Positions 1 through 9,173 are shown, counted from the first letter of the stretch. The stretch is 64,000 nt of DNA from Oscillospiraceae bacterium (GCA_902764825.1 CACWXL010000013.1:1-64000); one strand, 5' to 3'. Made by a program: numbers and translations. The notes: generated by a model from the letters alone, not told the origin.

Positions 1-1
1 C

Positions 2-841
2 ACGCTCGAACAGTTCAAGACAATAGAGAGCATGAAGTCCTGTTATATCTGCAGATACAGGGAAGAGAACCGCGAGCTTGTCGGGTATTTTACCAACAGG
101 GGCAAGAATAAGCTCTGCAGCATCTCGTATTCCGACGAGAAAGTTTTCCCTGACGGATTTGAAGACGATAAGCGCGGCATGAGAGTTCATTTCCCGCTTG
201 CATATAAGAATGAAGTCTACGGTTATCTTGTTGCAGTATTTAATACTGACATGCCGAACTTCATTAACTTCAAGGTCGAGTATCTCCTGATGCAGGTAGC
301 TGCAAACATGAATAAATTAGAGCTTTACGAGAAGCTCTTCGGTATCTCCGACGTAATGACGCTTTATATCACGGATCCTCTCACCGAGACGCTCAACAGG
401 CGCGGATTCGAAAAGAAGATCTCCGAGAAATTCGATAAGGACGGCAAGATGATCAAAGAGATTGCCGTAGTCTCCATCGACATGGATGACTTAAAGATCA
501 TCAACGACACATACGGCCATAATGCCGGTGATGATGCGATCAAGGAGACTGCCCAGTGCATCGATAAATCACTTAACAAGGGTGAGTTCGTAGCAAGAAT
601 GGGCGGCGATGAGTTCGAAGCAGTCCTTGTTATCTCGGAGCCCGGAAGAGTAGGAAAGTTTATCCGTAACGTACGCAACAACATAAGACAGGTCAATCTG
701 TCAGGTAAATATCCTTTCGAGCTCTCCGCGAGTATCGGAACGTGCGAGGTCCAGGACTGGCACGGCGTCGCCGAATCAATGAAGAAGGCCGACAAGGCGA
801 TGTATCTCGAGAAGAAAGCGAAGAAGAAGGGCAGAAGCTGA
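2..841 (+). CDS. GGDEF diguanylate cyclase, 5' end cut by the window edge
   Basis: The reading frame is already open at base 2 without a stop, so the gene begins upstream; the ATG at 32 is internal or a fallback start. The visible part begins with a GAF-like sensory half (roughly residues 1-100 from that ATG) and ends with a full GGDEF domain. DPLTETLNRRGF opens the catalytic domain, and the signature GGDEF lies at about residues 191-195 counted from 32. This domain condenses two GTP into cyclic di-GMP in the cytoplasm. An RxxD inhibitory I-site, expected just before GGDEF, is not present, so simple product inhibition is not expected. No transmembrane segment is visible in the part shown. The gene ends in a strong hairpin shared with the convergent gene that follows. 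Confidence 0.9.
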   Translation, partial: TLEQFKTIESMKSCYICRYREENRELVGYFTNRGKNKLCSISYSDEKVFPDGFEDDKRGMRVHFPLAYKNEVYGYLVAVFNTDMPNFINFKVEYLLMQVAANMNKLELYEKLFGISDVMTLYITDPLTETLNRRGFEKKISEKFDKDGKMIKEIAVVSIDMDDLKIINDTYGHNAGDDAIKETAQCIDKSLNKGEFVARMGGDEFEAVLVISEPGRVGKFIRNVRNNIRQVNLSGKYPFELSASIGTCEVQDWHGVAESMKKADKAMYLEKKAKKKGRS

Positions 842-858
842 ACTTAAAAATGCATATT

Positions 859-896
859 AAAACCCCCGTTCCAAGATCACAGGACACGGGGGTTTT
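859..896. terminator. bidirectional intrinsic terminator
   Basis: AAAACCCCCGT (859-869) pairs perfectly with ACGGGGGTTTT (886-896) around a 16-base loop. The A and T runs lie inside the stem, so the hairpin can end transcription from both sides. It sits between the GGDEF gene and the convergent regulator. Confidence 0.9.
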
Positions 897-917
897 GTTA
901 TGGAGTTGCTGTTGTTC

Positions 918-1964
918 TTAAGTGTATTGTCTATAGTGGGATATGTCGTTGTTAAGAAGATCCATAACGGTCTTTTTCTGTTCATCCGTCAGGTCTTCCA
1001 TGTTGATCTCTTCATTAAAGTCGTTATAGAGTTTTATCGCGCCTTCGTCGTCGCCCGACCGCTTTACCGCGACGAGCTTGAAGAAAGCAAGGCTCCTTCT
1101 GATCCTCAGATAGTGGTTCATATCGACGGTTTCCTTCCTTGAAGCGTATGCCTTGATTATCCCTTCGCACCATCCGATGACTTCAAGTGCCTCGTCCTTT
1201 GCGCCGTACCAGCCGTAGTCCTGTGCGATCGTGTTAAGGAAGCTTGCGACCGCATCAAAGAGCAGGACTGAACTGTCAGCGATATCGTCCTTCATCTTCC
1301 CGAACCCGCTCTCGAAAAAGGTAAGCTCCATTGCTATCTTCTCTGCGATCGCACCGGTCTTGATGCTCGGCAGCACATTGATATGTGCCCTTGCATTGTC
1401 GAAGTCCTTCATGTGGATATAGATCCATGCGACCGCATAATGGGTAACCTCGATAAGGTTCCTGTCATTGCAGTGGCCGATGAGATAAGCACCTTTTCTT
1501 ATGGCATCTTTATAGATCTTATAGATCCTTTCCTGATCATCAGGGAAGCAGTTCTCGAGCACCGGATCTGCATACATGCTGAGGTTCGCGGTCTCCTTCG
1601 CATAATCCTTTATGATCTCAAAGCATCCGGGATTAAGAGTGGTCTCTGTCGCGAGATATTCCGAGATGCGCAGTGCCTTTTCGGCTCTGCCTTCATCGCT
1701 GTTCTTCATTCCGTTTACGGTCTCTTTAACCCTTGCGATCACCTCTTCATTCTCGGAAAGCGAATCGTATCCCAGAAGCGCGTCTGTGCTTACTCCCAGA
1801 ACCTGTGCCAGAGGGATCAGCATCGATGTGTCGGGAAGGCTGTTTTCCGATTCCCACTTGCTTACAGCTTGCGGTGTGACATTTAAAAGGTCAGCCAGTT
1901 CCTCCTGCGTGAAACCCTTGTTCTTTCTGTATGTCTTGATGTTAGTTCCGATCGTGTTTCCCAT
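918..1964 (-). CDS. XRE-family transcriptional regulator with long C-terminal helical domain
   Basis: The start is the ATG at 1964, because AAAAGGAG lies nine bases before it; an in-frame ATG further upstream has no such site. Residues 1-60 form a lambda-repressor-like helix-turn-helix (GFTQEELADLLNVTPQAVSKW), typical of Cro/C1 DNA-binding domains in Firmicutes. The remaining 290 residues are rich in predicted alpha helix and resemble the TPR-like sensory tails found behind such domains, though I cannot name a specific repeat. It stands alone, convergent with the GGDEF gene and separated from the sigma-factor operon by a terminator. Its target and signal are not visible here. Confidence 0.85.
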   Translation of the reverse strand: MGNTIGTNIKTYRKNKGFTQEELADLLNVTPQAVSKWESENSLPDTSMLIPLAQVLGVSTDALLGYDSLSENEEVIARVKETVNGMKNSDEGRAEKALRISEYLATETTLNPGCFEIIKDYAKETANLSMYADPVLENCFPDDQERIYKIYKDAIRKGAYLIGHCNDRNLIEVTHYAVAWIYIHMKDFDNARAHINVLPSIKTGAIAEKIAMELTFFESGFGKMKDDIADSSVLLFDAVASFLNTIAQDYGWYGAKDEALEVIGWCEGIIKAYASRKETVDMNHYLRIRRSLAFFKLVAVKRSGDDEGAIKLYNDFNEEINMEDLTDEQKKTVMDLLNNDISHYRQYT

Positions 1965-2071
1965 TTGCGTTGCTCCTTTTTCGAAAGTACGCTGCATGCA
2001 ACTTTAAGCATATGGTATTTCTGTTTCCGGATATTTTCAAACAACGGGCAGTTGATGGGAACTCAACTCAA

Positions 2072-2103
2072 AAAGGAGGCTGCCTCGAATGACAGCCTCC
2101 TTT
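2072..2103 (-). terminator. terminator of the sigma/anti-sigma operon
   Basis: An 11-bp perfect stem (2072-2082 with 2093-2103, core GGAGGCTG) has a 10-base loop. Read on the minus strand it is followed by a T run. It closes the operon that ends at 2133. Confidence 0.85.
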
Positions 2104-2132
2104 GTTATGGGGCACTATGAAAACTAAGAATA

Positions 2133-3041
2133 TTAACCGATTCCGCCGCCTGCTTCTACTGTGCAGACAACGACCTGGTTAACTGCATCGTAAGTGAGTG
2201 TGTAGTTTGCAAAGCGTGCTCTGTCAGAAGGTTCGATCTTCATCTCGGGCTCGGGTCCAAGCCAGGATGCCTTGTAAACGTCGTTGCCGTCGGAGTCTGT
2301 TGTCTTGGTCCAGAAATCGTCATAAGCTACTGCGTCCTGGTTATGTTCCTTGCGCTCGTAAGAGATGTAATTGTAGGTGTTCTTAAGGAAGCCTGTGAGC
2401 TGGTCGGGAGTTGCCTTGAAGCAGATGACCTGACCGGAGTAGCCTGTTGCATTGTCGCCGATCCAGTAAGTTACGAAGAAGCCTTCTGAATACCAGTCGT
2501 TAGTATTGAACTGGCCGAGGAAATCGTCGTATTCTGAATCCTTCTTGATGTCCAGGAGATTGTATCCCTTCTGTGCATAGTAGTTTGCATACTTATTGAG
2601 TTCTGCATCCGTATAGTAGTCTGCCGTTACGTCTACATTCTTGTAGTAATCGTCTGCTGCCTGGTCCTGTGAAGAGACTGCTGCCACTATCTCTTCCTTT
2701 ACGGATTCTTCGACTTCATCTGTAGGGATGACGCGGTTCTCTCTGCCTTCGAGTTCTTTTGTCTGGCCGTCTTCTGCGCCTTCGGGGATCTCCATGTGGA
2801 AGAAAGCTCTTACGCTCGCTGAGATCGCCGTTCTTGTAGCAGGGATTGCCATAAGGGTTCCCATTGATAATGTTACGGCTGCTGCCGCGATTCCTACCTT
2901 TGCACCTGCGGAGAGGCGTGTTGTTTTAGCAGGCTTCTTAGGAGCAGAAGCCAATTCGTTTTCCAATATTTTTCTCATTTCTATTTTCCTGTCTTTATTC
3001 ATCTGTATTTTTTCGATAGCTTTGATGTATTCATCCTGCAT
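2133..3041 (-). CDS. membrane-anchored anti-sigma factor-like protein
   Basis: A 302-residue protein with a cytoplasmic N-terminal stretch of about 45 charged residues, one hydrophobic segment (about residues 46-66, GIAAAAVTLSMGTLMAI) and a large acidic extracytoplasmic domain. Its first codons overlap the last codons of the ECF sigma factor gene by 11 bases, with GGGAGG as its ribosome binding site inside the sigma gene. That coupling is the normal arrangement for a sigma factor and its membrane anti-sigma. The N-terminus has no recognisable zinc-binding anti-sigma (ZAS) Cys/His motif, so the family is not certain. The inferred role is to hold the sigma factor at the membrane until an envelope signal releases it. 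Confidence 0.7.
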   Translation of the reverse strand: MQDEYIKAIEKIQMNKDRKIEMRKILENELASAPKKPAKTTRLSAGAKVGIAAAAVTLSMGTLMAIPATRTAISASVRAFFHMEIPEGAEDGQTKELEGRENRVIPTDEVEESVKEEIVAAVSSQDQAADDYYKNVDVTADYYTDAELNKYANYYAQKGYNLLDIKKDSEYDDFLGQFNTNDWYSEGFFVTYWIGDNATGYSGQVICFKATPDQLTGFLKNTYNYISYERKEHNQDAVAYDDFWTKTTDSDGNDVYKASWLGPEPEMKIEPSDRARFANYTLTYDAVNQVVVCTVEAGGGIG

Positions 3042-3519
3042 AGCTGCTACCTCCCATGAAACGCTTTCTTAAGATCTCCTTTGCCCTGGTAAGCCTCATC
3101 GATACTGCGGACGGCTCTATTTCCAGGAATTCGGCTATTTCTTTAAGGGAGTAGCCTTCGTAGTAATGAAGATGTATCGCGACTCTGAGTTTTTCCGGAA
3201 GTTCTGATACAGCCTCGTACATTTCCGTATCATCTTCATCTATTTCAATGTCTGACCCTACATCTGCCGCATCTTCGAAAGGTGCATTAAGGACGACATC
3301 TGCGGATTTCAGGAAGTCCCTGCACTTGTTGGCGGTCATGGTAAGGATATATGATTTCTCTTTGCCTTTAGTGATAGTGATATCGGATCTTATGAGCTTT
3401 ACGAAAACATCCTGAACAACATCTTCGGCGTCAGGTCTTGAGCCCAGATACGAATATGCCAGACGGAATGCATCTTCTGCATATGTATCGAAAAGTCTCA
3501 ATACGGCTTCATTGTTCAT
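3031..3519 (-). CDS. ECF-type RNA polymerase sigma factor
   Basis: A 162-residue sigma-70 family protein with only regions 2 and 4, the ECF layout. Region 2 is seen near the N-terminus (AYSYLGSRPDAEDVVQDVF), followed by an acidic linker (residues 83-100) and a C-terminal region 4 helix-turn-helix (YSLKEIAEFLEIEPSAVSMR). AAAGGAAGG precedes the start. It overlaps the downstream membrane anti-sigma gene. ECF factors redirect RNA polymerase to a small regulon, often including their own promoter. No ECF-type promoter is obvious to me in the 240 bases upstream. The regulon is unknown. Confidence 0.9.
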   Translation of the reverse strand: MNNEAVLRLFDTYAEDAFRLAYSYLGSRPDAEDVVQDVFVKLIRSDITITKGKEKSYILTMTANKCRDFLKSADVVLNAPFEDAADVGSDIEIDEDDTEMYEAVSELPEKLRVAIHLHYYEGYSLKEIAEFLEIEPSAVSMRLTRAKEILRKRFMGGSSYAG

Positions 3520-3693
3520 TAAGCTACCTTCCTTTGTGTGATTTTTGAGATCTCACCTATAAGACGAATGAGACTCTCGCGTTTCACACATTTTTTCGAA
3601 AATTTCTCCAAAAATCTTTTAAACCAATTATATGCCACTCTGAAAAATGCCCTGAAAAGCCCTAAAAATAACATATTTGTCCTATTATCGGAC

Positions 3694-3722
3694 TTGTTTA
3701 CTTAATGCTCTTTTGCTAAAAT
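3694..3722 (+). promoter_or_regulatory. sigma-A promoter for the MATE gene
   Basis: TTGTTT (3694-3699), a 17-base spacer and TAAAAT (3717-3722) preceded by TGC, giving an extended -10. It lies 40 bases before the MATE start in an AT-rich divergent intergenic region (3520-3762). Confidence 0.65.
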
Positions 3723-3762
3723 TCTCGAACCGACAAAATAAGGAACAAATTTAAAAGTTAAA

Positions 3763-5139
3763 ATGACAGGTACTAAAGAAGACAGATCCTATATCAAGAA
3801 GCTCCTTCTGATCGCTATTCCGATAATAGTGCAGAACGGAATCTCGAACTTCGTTAACCTTCTCGACAATCTCATGATCGGGAGGGTCGGTACCAATGCG
3901 CTCTCAGGCGTTGCCATTGCAAACCAGCTTACATTCGTTTTCTTTCTCGTTATCTTCGGCGCCACTGCAGGAGTAGGTATCTTTACTGCACAGTACAAGG
4001 GCAAGGGTGACGATGAAGGCATCCGTTATTCTTTCCGTTTCAAGATCATATTCAACACGGTGATCTCAGCGATCTGTACACTGATCCTGCTGATCGGTGC
4101 ACCGACCCTCATTAACCTTTTCCTTCTTGGAGAAGGCAATCCTGCTGATGCTGCCGAGACTCTCCAGATCGGCATCGACTATATGCACGTCATCCTCATA
4201 AGCCTTATCCCTATCGGCATCACACAGGCTTATGCAGGCACGTTAAGAGACCTGGGCTCGACCAAGGTTCCGATGTATGCATCGATGGCAGCCATCGCAG
4301 TGAATCTTGTCGGCAACTGGCTCCTCATATACGGACACTTCGGACTTCCCGCACTGGGAGCTGTCGGTGCGGCTATCGCGACCGTCATCTCCAGATTCGT
4401 AGAGCTCTCGATCCTGATAATCTATGCAGGAAAGCATTCAGCCGATTTCCCTTTTATCAAGGGAGCCTTCACGAACTTCAGGATCCCCGGGAAACTTGCC
4501 GGAAGGTTCTTCATCAAGGCATTGCCTCTTATGTTCAACGAGACAATGTGGTCACTCGGCATGACTACTATCAACCAGTGCTATTCATACAGAAGCCTTG
4601 ATGCCGTTGCAGCCCTCAATATCGAATCCACTATCTGGAATCTAATGGGCGTTGCATTCATTGCAATGGGTGAAGCGGTAGGCATCATGATGGGTCACAT
4701 CCTTGGTGCCGGCGAACTTGATGATGCAATGCAGAAAGCTTACAAGATGCGCCGCGTTACAGTCGTATGCGGTCTTGTATTCGGTGTTGTAATGGCCGTC
4801 ATCGCGCCGTTCTTCCCGCTGCTCTATAACACGACAGATTATATACGTCACTTAGCGACGAATTTCATCCTTATCTGCGCTTTCATGATGCCGTTCTGCT
4901 CATATACGCACGCATCTTACTTCATCATGAGATCCGGCGGAAATGCTTTCCTCACGGTCCTTTTCGACAGCGTATATACATGGGTGCTTGTTGTACCACT
5001 GGCATTCTGCCTGAGCCGTTTTACAAGTATGAGCGTTACATGGATGCTCTTCCTGGTTCACGCCATGGAGATCGTGAAGTGCACCATCGCGTTCTTCTTT
5101 GTCAGGTCCGGCATCTGGGTCAAGAATATCGTTAAATAA
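3763..5139 (+). CDS. MATE family efflux transporter
   Basis: A 458-residue polytopic membrane protein with about 12 hydrophobic segments in two homologous halves. The N-terminal half has the MATE-typical stretch around LLDNLMIGRVGTNALSGVAIA. MATE proteins export cationic drugs or metabolites against a Na+ or H+ gradient. The ATG at 3763 has only a weak, distant purine run (AAGGAA about 20 bases upstream), so translation may be modest. The gene stands alone, divergent from the sigma operon and driven by its own promoter. It is one of four MATE genes in the window. Substrate cannot be deduced. Confidence 0.9.
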   Translation: MTGTKEDRSYIKKLLLIAIPIIVQNGISNFVNLLDNLMIGRVGTNALSGVAIANQLTFVFFLVIFGATAGVGIFTAQYKGKGDDEGIRYSFRFKIIFNTVISAICTLILLIGAPTLINLFLLGEGNPADAAETLQIGIDYMHVILISLIPIGITQAYAGTLRDLGSTKVPMYASMAAIAVNLVGNWLLIYGHFGLPALGAVGAAIATVISRFVELSILIIYAGKHSADFPFIKGAFTNFRIPGKLAGRFFIKALPLMFNETMWSLGMTTINQCYSYRSLDAVAALNIESTIWNLMGVAFIAMGEAVGIMMGHILGAGELDDAMQKAYKMRRVTVVCGLVFGVVMAVIAPFFPLLYNTTDYIRHLATNFILICAFMMPFCSYTHASYFIMRSGGNAFLTVLFDSVYTWVLVVPLAFCLSRFTSMSVTWMLFLVHAMEIVKCTIAFFFVRSGIWVKNIVK

Positions 5140-5314
5140 TCAGCTGCAAACGCGGGCAACTGTGCTTGCGGCTTTTAATAATGGTTTTCCGTTCGATCTT
5201 TCATCAGTCTTCTCATTTCAGCCCGGTGTTCTGAAATACTGATCATATTCGCAAGGTGAGAAGCCTTTTGGAAAGCACGTTCTTCAAACCGTTTTCCTGC
5301 AACACAAAGTGAAG

Positions 5315-5345
5315 GGCTGCCTCTTATGAGACAGCCCATTTCATT
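5315..5345. terminator. hairpin between convergent MATE and SulP genes
   Basis: GGGCTGCCTC pairs with GAGACAGCCC (5315-5338, one mismatch, loop TTAT). It is followed on the plus strand by a T-rich stretch and is flanked by T-rich bases on the minus strand, so it probably serves both genes. Confidence 0.75.
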
Positions 5346-5376
5346 TATTTCGTAATGTCAAAAAGGGCAACGCCGG

Positions 5377-7041
5377 TTATTTCTGAACGGCCTCTGTGAC
5401 CTTCTGTGCTCTTGCGAGCGCATCGTCGATATGCGCGCAGAAGTTTTCTTCTCCGAGCTTGTCGTAGAAGCCCGCCTTGCGGATGACCTTCATGGGCTGC
5501 TCGTTTACGTGTGACATGATGAGCTGGACGCCTCTTGTCTTGCAGTCTTCTGCCAGGATCTCAAGATTCTTCATTGCCGTTGCATCGATCGTGCTTACGC
5601 TTCTCATTCTAAGAACGAGAGCCTTTGTATCTTCCTTAGGTGAGATCTGCAGTATCTTTCCTGCTGATGCGAAGAACATAGGACCGGAGATCTCATATAC
5701 GAGAGTGTGTTCAGGAAGCACTCTTAAGTCGATGCTGTCAGGGTCGTTCTCGGGATCGAAATTCTTCCATCCTTCAACCTGTGTAACCTCGCTCATTCTC
5801 TTCATGAAGAGGACTGCTGAAAGGAGCACGCCTACTTCGATAGCTACGACGAGATCGAATATAACAGTGAGAGCGAAAGTGATAAGAAGGACAACGATGT
5901 CGCTCTTGGGTGAGCTCTTTACGAGCTTAACAAATCTTCTCCAGCCGCTCATGTTGTATGCGACCTGGAAAAGGATAGCCGCAATGCAGGGCATCGGGAT
6001 GAGCTTGGCGTAGGGCATGAGGAATACGACTACGACAAGAAGTGTTACGGCATGAACCATGCCGGCGATAGGTGTCTTACCGCCGTTCTTGATGTTTGCT
6101 GCAGTTCTTGCGATTGCACCTGTGGCAGGTATACCGCCGAAGCATGCGGATGCCATGTTGCCCAGGCCCTGTGCAACGAGCTCGGCATTAGGTCTGTGCT
6201 TTGAGCCGATCATGGAGTCTGCAACGACAGCAGAAAGAAGTGACTCAACGCCTGCAAGGAATGCGATGGTTACGGCATTTGAGAGCTGTCCTCTGATGTT
6301 CTCAAAGGTGAACATTGAAAAATCAACGCTGAACGGAGGAAGGCCTGCCGGGATATCAGCGAACTGCTTGCCTATAGTGTTGACGTCGAGATGGAATACT
6401 TCAACGATAACAGCAGTGACGATTACTGCGATGAAAGATCCGGGGATCTTCTTGAAGAAGATGGGCCATACGATGAGGATGACAAGGGCGATAGCGCCTA
6501 CCATGACTGCCTGCCAGTTGAGCGTTACGGCATTCTTGATGAGGGCCATTACTTTCTCGCCTGTCTCGATGGGCTTCTCGCCGTTCTGGTAAACGATGCC
6601 GGTAAAGTCCTTGATCTGTCCGATGAAGAGGGTGACTGCGATGCCTGCGGTAAAGCCTGTTGTGATCGGGTCGGGAATATATTTAAGAAGGCTTCCGAAG
6701 CGGCAGATGCCCATGATGATGAGGATGATGCCTGCCATGATCGTTGCGATCATGAGTCCTTCTCTTCCGTCCTTCATGACGATGCCTGCAACGATGGTGG
6801 CAAAAGCTGCCGTAGGGCCTGCGATCTGGACTCTGCTTCCGCCCAATAAAGATACGATGAATCCTGCGACGATCGCGGTATAGATACCTGCCTCAGGACC
6901 GACGCCTGATGCGATCGCAAGTGCAATGGATAAAGGCAGAGCGATGATTGCTACGATGATTCCCGCTACGATATCCTTTACGAGTTGGGAACCGGAATAG
7001 TTCTTCATTACTGAAAAAAGCTTAGGTTTAAATTCGTTCAT
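5377..7041 (-). CDS. SulP/SLC26 family anion transporter with STAS domain
   Basis: The start at 7041 (MNEFKPK) is chosen because AAAGAGGG lies just upstream; the longer frame to 7110 has no ribosome binding site. The 554-residue protein has the SulP membrane domain, with 10 or more hydrophobic segments rich in Gly/Ala, followed by a cytoplasmic STAS domain from about residue 430. The STAS domain keeps the conserved loop around VSTIDATA that resembles anti-sigma antagonists. SulP proteins move sulfate, bicarbonate or dicarboxylates by symport or exchange. Sequence alone does not decide the substrate. It is a single-gene transcript, convergent with the MATE gene. Confidence 0.92.
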   Translation of the reverse strand: MNEFKPKLFSVMKNYSGSQLVKDIVAGIIVAIIALPLSIALAIASGVGPEAGIYTAIVAGFIVSLLGGSRVQIAGPTAAFATIVAGIVMKDGREGLMIATIMAGIILIIMGICRFGSLLKYIPDPITTGFTAGIAVTLFIGQIKDFTGIVYQNGEKPIETGEKVMALIKNAVTLNWQAVMVGAIALVILIVWPIFFKKIPGSFIAVIVTAVIVEVFHLDVNTIGKQFADIPAGLPPFSVDFSMFTFENIRGQLSNAVTIAFLAGVESLLSAVVADSMIGSKHRPNAELVAQGLGNMASACFGGIPATGAIARTAANIKNGGKTPIAGMVHAVTLLVVVVFLMPYAKLIPMPCIAAILFQVAYNMSGWRRFVKLVKSSPKSDIVVLLITFALTVIFDLVVAIEVGVLLSAVLFMKRMSEVTQVEGWKNFDPENDPDSIDLRVLPEHTLVYEISGPMFFASAGKILQISPKEDTKALVLRMRSVSTIDATAMKNLEILAEDCKTRGVQLIMSHVNEQPMKVIRKAGFYDKLGEENFCAHIDDALARAQKVTEAVQK

Positions 7042-7175
7042 ACAGACCCTCTTTATTACTCTTATAAACTCAAACTTCGAAATTATATGAATAGGGGCAG
7101 TTAGTATCAATTAATAATTTGCACGAATGTAACAGCATTTTAAGAAAGAACATAATACGAATTGAGAAGATGCTA

Positions 7176-7181
7176 TATAAT
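7176..7181 (+). promoter_or_regulatory. -10 box for the histidine phosphatase gene
   Basis: TATAAT at 7176-7181, 45 bases before the start codon, within GCTATATAAT. No convincing -35 box. Confidence 0.5.
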
Positions 7182-7226
7182 ATCTCTGTCGGACGCAGGC
7201 GGCATCCGGCATGGGGGTAAGAATAA

Positions 7227-7835
7227 ATGAAGAAGACCGTCATCACCGTTCAGCACACTGAATCTGAACATCACTTGAACGGGCACGCAGGTGCCTGGGG
7301 CAATTGGCAGCTCACGGAAAACGGCAGAAATCAGGCCTTTGAGATCGGTAAATGGCTTTTAGGCGAAGGCTGTGCCGACGGCTTTGTCATGTATACTTCT
7401 GACCTCGCGCGTGCTTTCCAGACAGCAGAAGAGATCAACAGGACTCTTCATCTGACGCCTGTGATCTCCGAACTGATAAGAGAAGTCAATGCAGGCGCGG
7501 GCAACGGCAAGCCCTGGGACTGGTTTGACGAGCACAAGATCAAGCCCGGAGAAGGTTACGATCCTGATTACAGGCCTTTCGATGATGCTGAATCCGACAG
7601 GGATCTGTGGAACAGGATAAAGCCCTTTTATGAGAAGATCATCTCAGATCCCGATGAGAAGATCCTTATCGTATCTCACGGATGCACATTAGGTTTTCTG
7701 CAGGCGATGATCATGGGATTCGAATTCGAAGACTTAAGCAAAGCGCGCTTCAGCGGGCGTTCGGGCTCCATATCAAAGTTTATTCTAGGCTCTGACGGAA
7801 GAGTCACAGCGAACTATATAAATTTAAAAGTGTAA
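7227..7835 (+). CDS. histidine phosphatase superfamily protein
   Basis: A 202-residue protein of the phosphoglycerate mutase/acid phosphatase fold. The usual RHG catalytic start is replaced by VQHTESEHH (residues 8-16), keeping the nucleophilic histidine but with Gln instead of Arg. This QHT form is one I associate with Clostridia. SHGCTLGF near residue 150 supplies the second histidine, and LARAFQTAEEI carries the conserved Arg. The start has GGGGG eight bases upstream. It probably dephosphorylates a small metabolite. The neighbours on the plus strand (racemase, acetyltransferase) suggest no shared pathway, and an extra promoter separates them. Confidence 0.85.
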   Translation: MKKTVITVQHTESEHHLNGHAGAWGNWQLTENGRNQAFEIGKWLLGEGCADGFVMYTSDLARAFQTAEEINRTLHLTPVISELIREVNAGAGNGKPWDWFDEHKIKPGEGYDPDYRPFDDAESDRDLWNRIKPFYEKIISDPDEKILIVSHGCTLGFLQAMIMGFEFEDLSKARFSGRSGSISKFILGSDGRVTANYINLKV

Positions 7836-7871
7836 GAATTTTCAGGCGGACACAGAAAGTACATAGTTACG

Positions 7872-7880
7872 TGCTATAAT
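7872..7880 (+). promoter_or_regulatory. extended -10 promoter
   Basis: TGCTATAAT (7872-7880), with no clear -35 box, 33 bases before the racemase gene start. Confidence 0.6.
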
Positions 7881-7913
7881 TCTGAAAGCCAATAAATCAG
7901 GGGATTTTAGAGA

Positions 7914-8606
7914 ATGAAGAAGATTGGTTTAGTCGGCGGGACAGGTCCCGAGTCGACGTTGATGTACTACAAGATCTTAAACACTGAGATCGATCGCATT
8001 ACAAATGGTGAGGCAATGCCTGACATCGCGATCGAGAGTGTCAATTTCACCAGGGCATGGAACTATGTAACAGAGGGCAGGTTTGATCTTCTTGCGGATT
8101 ATCTGTATGAGAAGCTCGAATGCCTTGATAAAGGCGGTTCGGAGGTAATCTCTCTTACCGCAGTTACGATGCATGTTGTATACGATGAGCTCGCTGCAAG
8201 ATTCAATAAGCCGATCGTAAGCATACCCAAGGCTGTCTGCGAAGAAGTTCAAGCCAAAGGGATCAGGCGTATAGGACTTCTCGGCACTATCTTCACGATG
8301 GAAAAGGACTACATGAAGAATGACTTGAAAGAAGCCGGGATCGAGGTTTTCGTGCCTTCGGAAGAAGACAGAAAGCTCGTTGCAAAAAGGATCTTCGAAG
8401 AGCTCGAAAAGGGCATCGTCAAAGATTCCACGCTCAAAGAACTTCAGGATGTAATTAACAGAATGAAGGAAGAAAACGGCATTGAAGGCGTCATCCTGGG
8501 ATGCACCGAGCTGCCGCTGATACTTAATCAGGACAATTGCCCGGTCGCATGTTTTGATGCGGTCGAGATACATATCAGAAGATTGATCGACCTGTCGGTC
8601 AAATAA
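7914..8606 (+). CDS. aspartate/glutamate racemase family protein
   Basis: A 230-residue protein opening with KKIGLVGGTGPEST, the hallmark of the Asp/Glu racemase family. These cofactor-independent enzymes use two cysteines as acid-base pair. The second is present in LGCTELPL near residue 198. The first, normally in a CNTAH-like motif, is missing: the equivalent stretch is LTAVTMH (about residues 82-88). Some characterised family members work with a Thr in place of one Cys, so activity, perhaps one-sided or on a different substrate, is possible. An alternative is a related lyase or isomerase. The start is preceded by a GGGG purine run. The gene lies 18 bases before the acetyltransferase, so the two are probably co-transcribed. 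Confidence 0.82.
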   Translation: MKKIGLVGGTGPESTLMYYKILNTEIDRITNGEAMPDIAIESVNFTRAWNYVTEGRFDLLADYLYEKLECLDKGGSEVISLTAVTMHVVYDELAARFNKPIVSIPKAVCEEVQAKGIRRIGLLGTIFTMEKDYMKNDLKEAGIEVFVPSEEDRKLVAKRIFEELEKGIVKDSTLKELQDVINRMKEENGIEGVILGCTELPLILNQDNCPVACFDAVEIHIRRLIDLSVK

Positions 8607-8624
8607 ATACAGGGGGACATAGGA

Positions 8625-9173
8625 ATGAAATTCGAAGAAAGGAAGATCCTGCTAAAAGATGGCAGGACGTGCGTGCTCAAGCCGAACTCGCCTGAGTACG
8701 CGCAGGAGATGCTCGACTATCTCCGGAAGACTTCCGCGGAGACTGAATATCTCCTGCGGTATCCGGACGAAGTCAAGTTCACGCTTGAGAGCGAGAAAGA
8801 GATCCTTGGAAATCTTCTTGAGAATCCTTATGCCATCATGATGATCGCTGTAGTTGACGGCAAGGTAGCCGGCAACGGCAGTGTCAACGGCATAGGCGAC
8901 AAGAGGAAGATCCAGCACCGCTGCTCACTTGCGATCGCACTCTATGAAGAATTCTGGGGATTGGGGATCGGCACGGCCATGATAGATTACATGTCAGAGC
9001 TTGCCGGTCAGATCGGCTGGAAACAGTTAGATCTTGAGGTCGTCGCAGAGAATGAGCAGGCGATAGCGCTTTACAAAAAGTGCGGTTTCATCGAGACCGG
9101 ACGCCGTCACAATGCACTTAAGTTTGACGACGGTTCGTTCCACGATGAGATCCTGATGTATAAGGACCTCTAA
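8625..9173 (+). CDS. GNAT family N-acetyltransferase
   Basis: A 182-residue acetyltransferase. The GNAT core is seen from residue 65 on: a central beta strand (IMMIAVVDGKVAGNGSV), then the acetyl-CoA pyrophosphate loop around FWGLGIGTAMID, which fits the Q/R-x-x-G-x-G/A pattern in relaxed form, and a C-terminal NEQAIALYKKCGF segment typical of the RimI/ribosomal-protein type. It transfers acetyl from acetyl-CoA to an amine. It follows the racemase by 18 bases with AGGGGGA as ribosome binding site. The acceptor is unknown. Confidence 0.88.
   Translation: MKFEERKILLKDGRTCVLKPNSPEYAQEMLDYLRKTSAETEYLLRYPDEVKFTLESEKEILGNLLENPYAIMMIAVVDGKVAGNGSVNGIGDKRKIQHRCSLAIALYEEFWGLGIGTAMIDYMSELAGQIGWKQLDLEVVAENEQAIALYKKCGFIETGRRHNALKFDDGSFHDEILMYKDL

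Noticed and set aside
6059..6883. Long plus-strand open frames opposite the SulP gene
   Set aside because: They are frame shadows of a strongly biased coding sequence; no ribosome binding sites and no family features.
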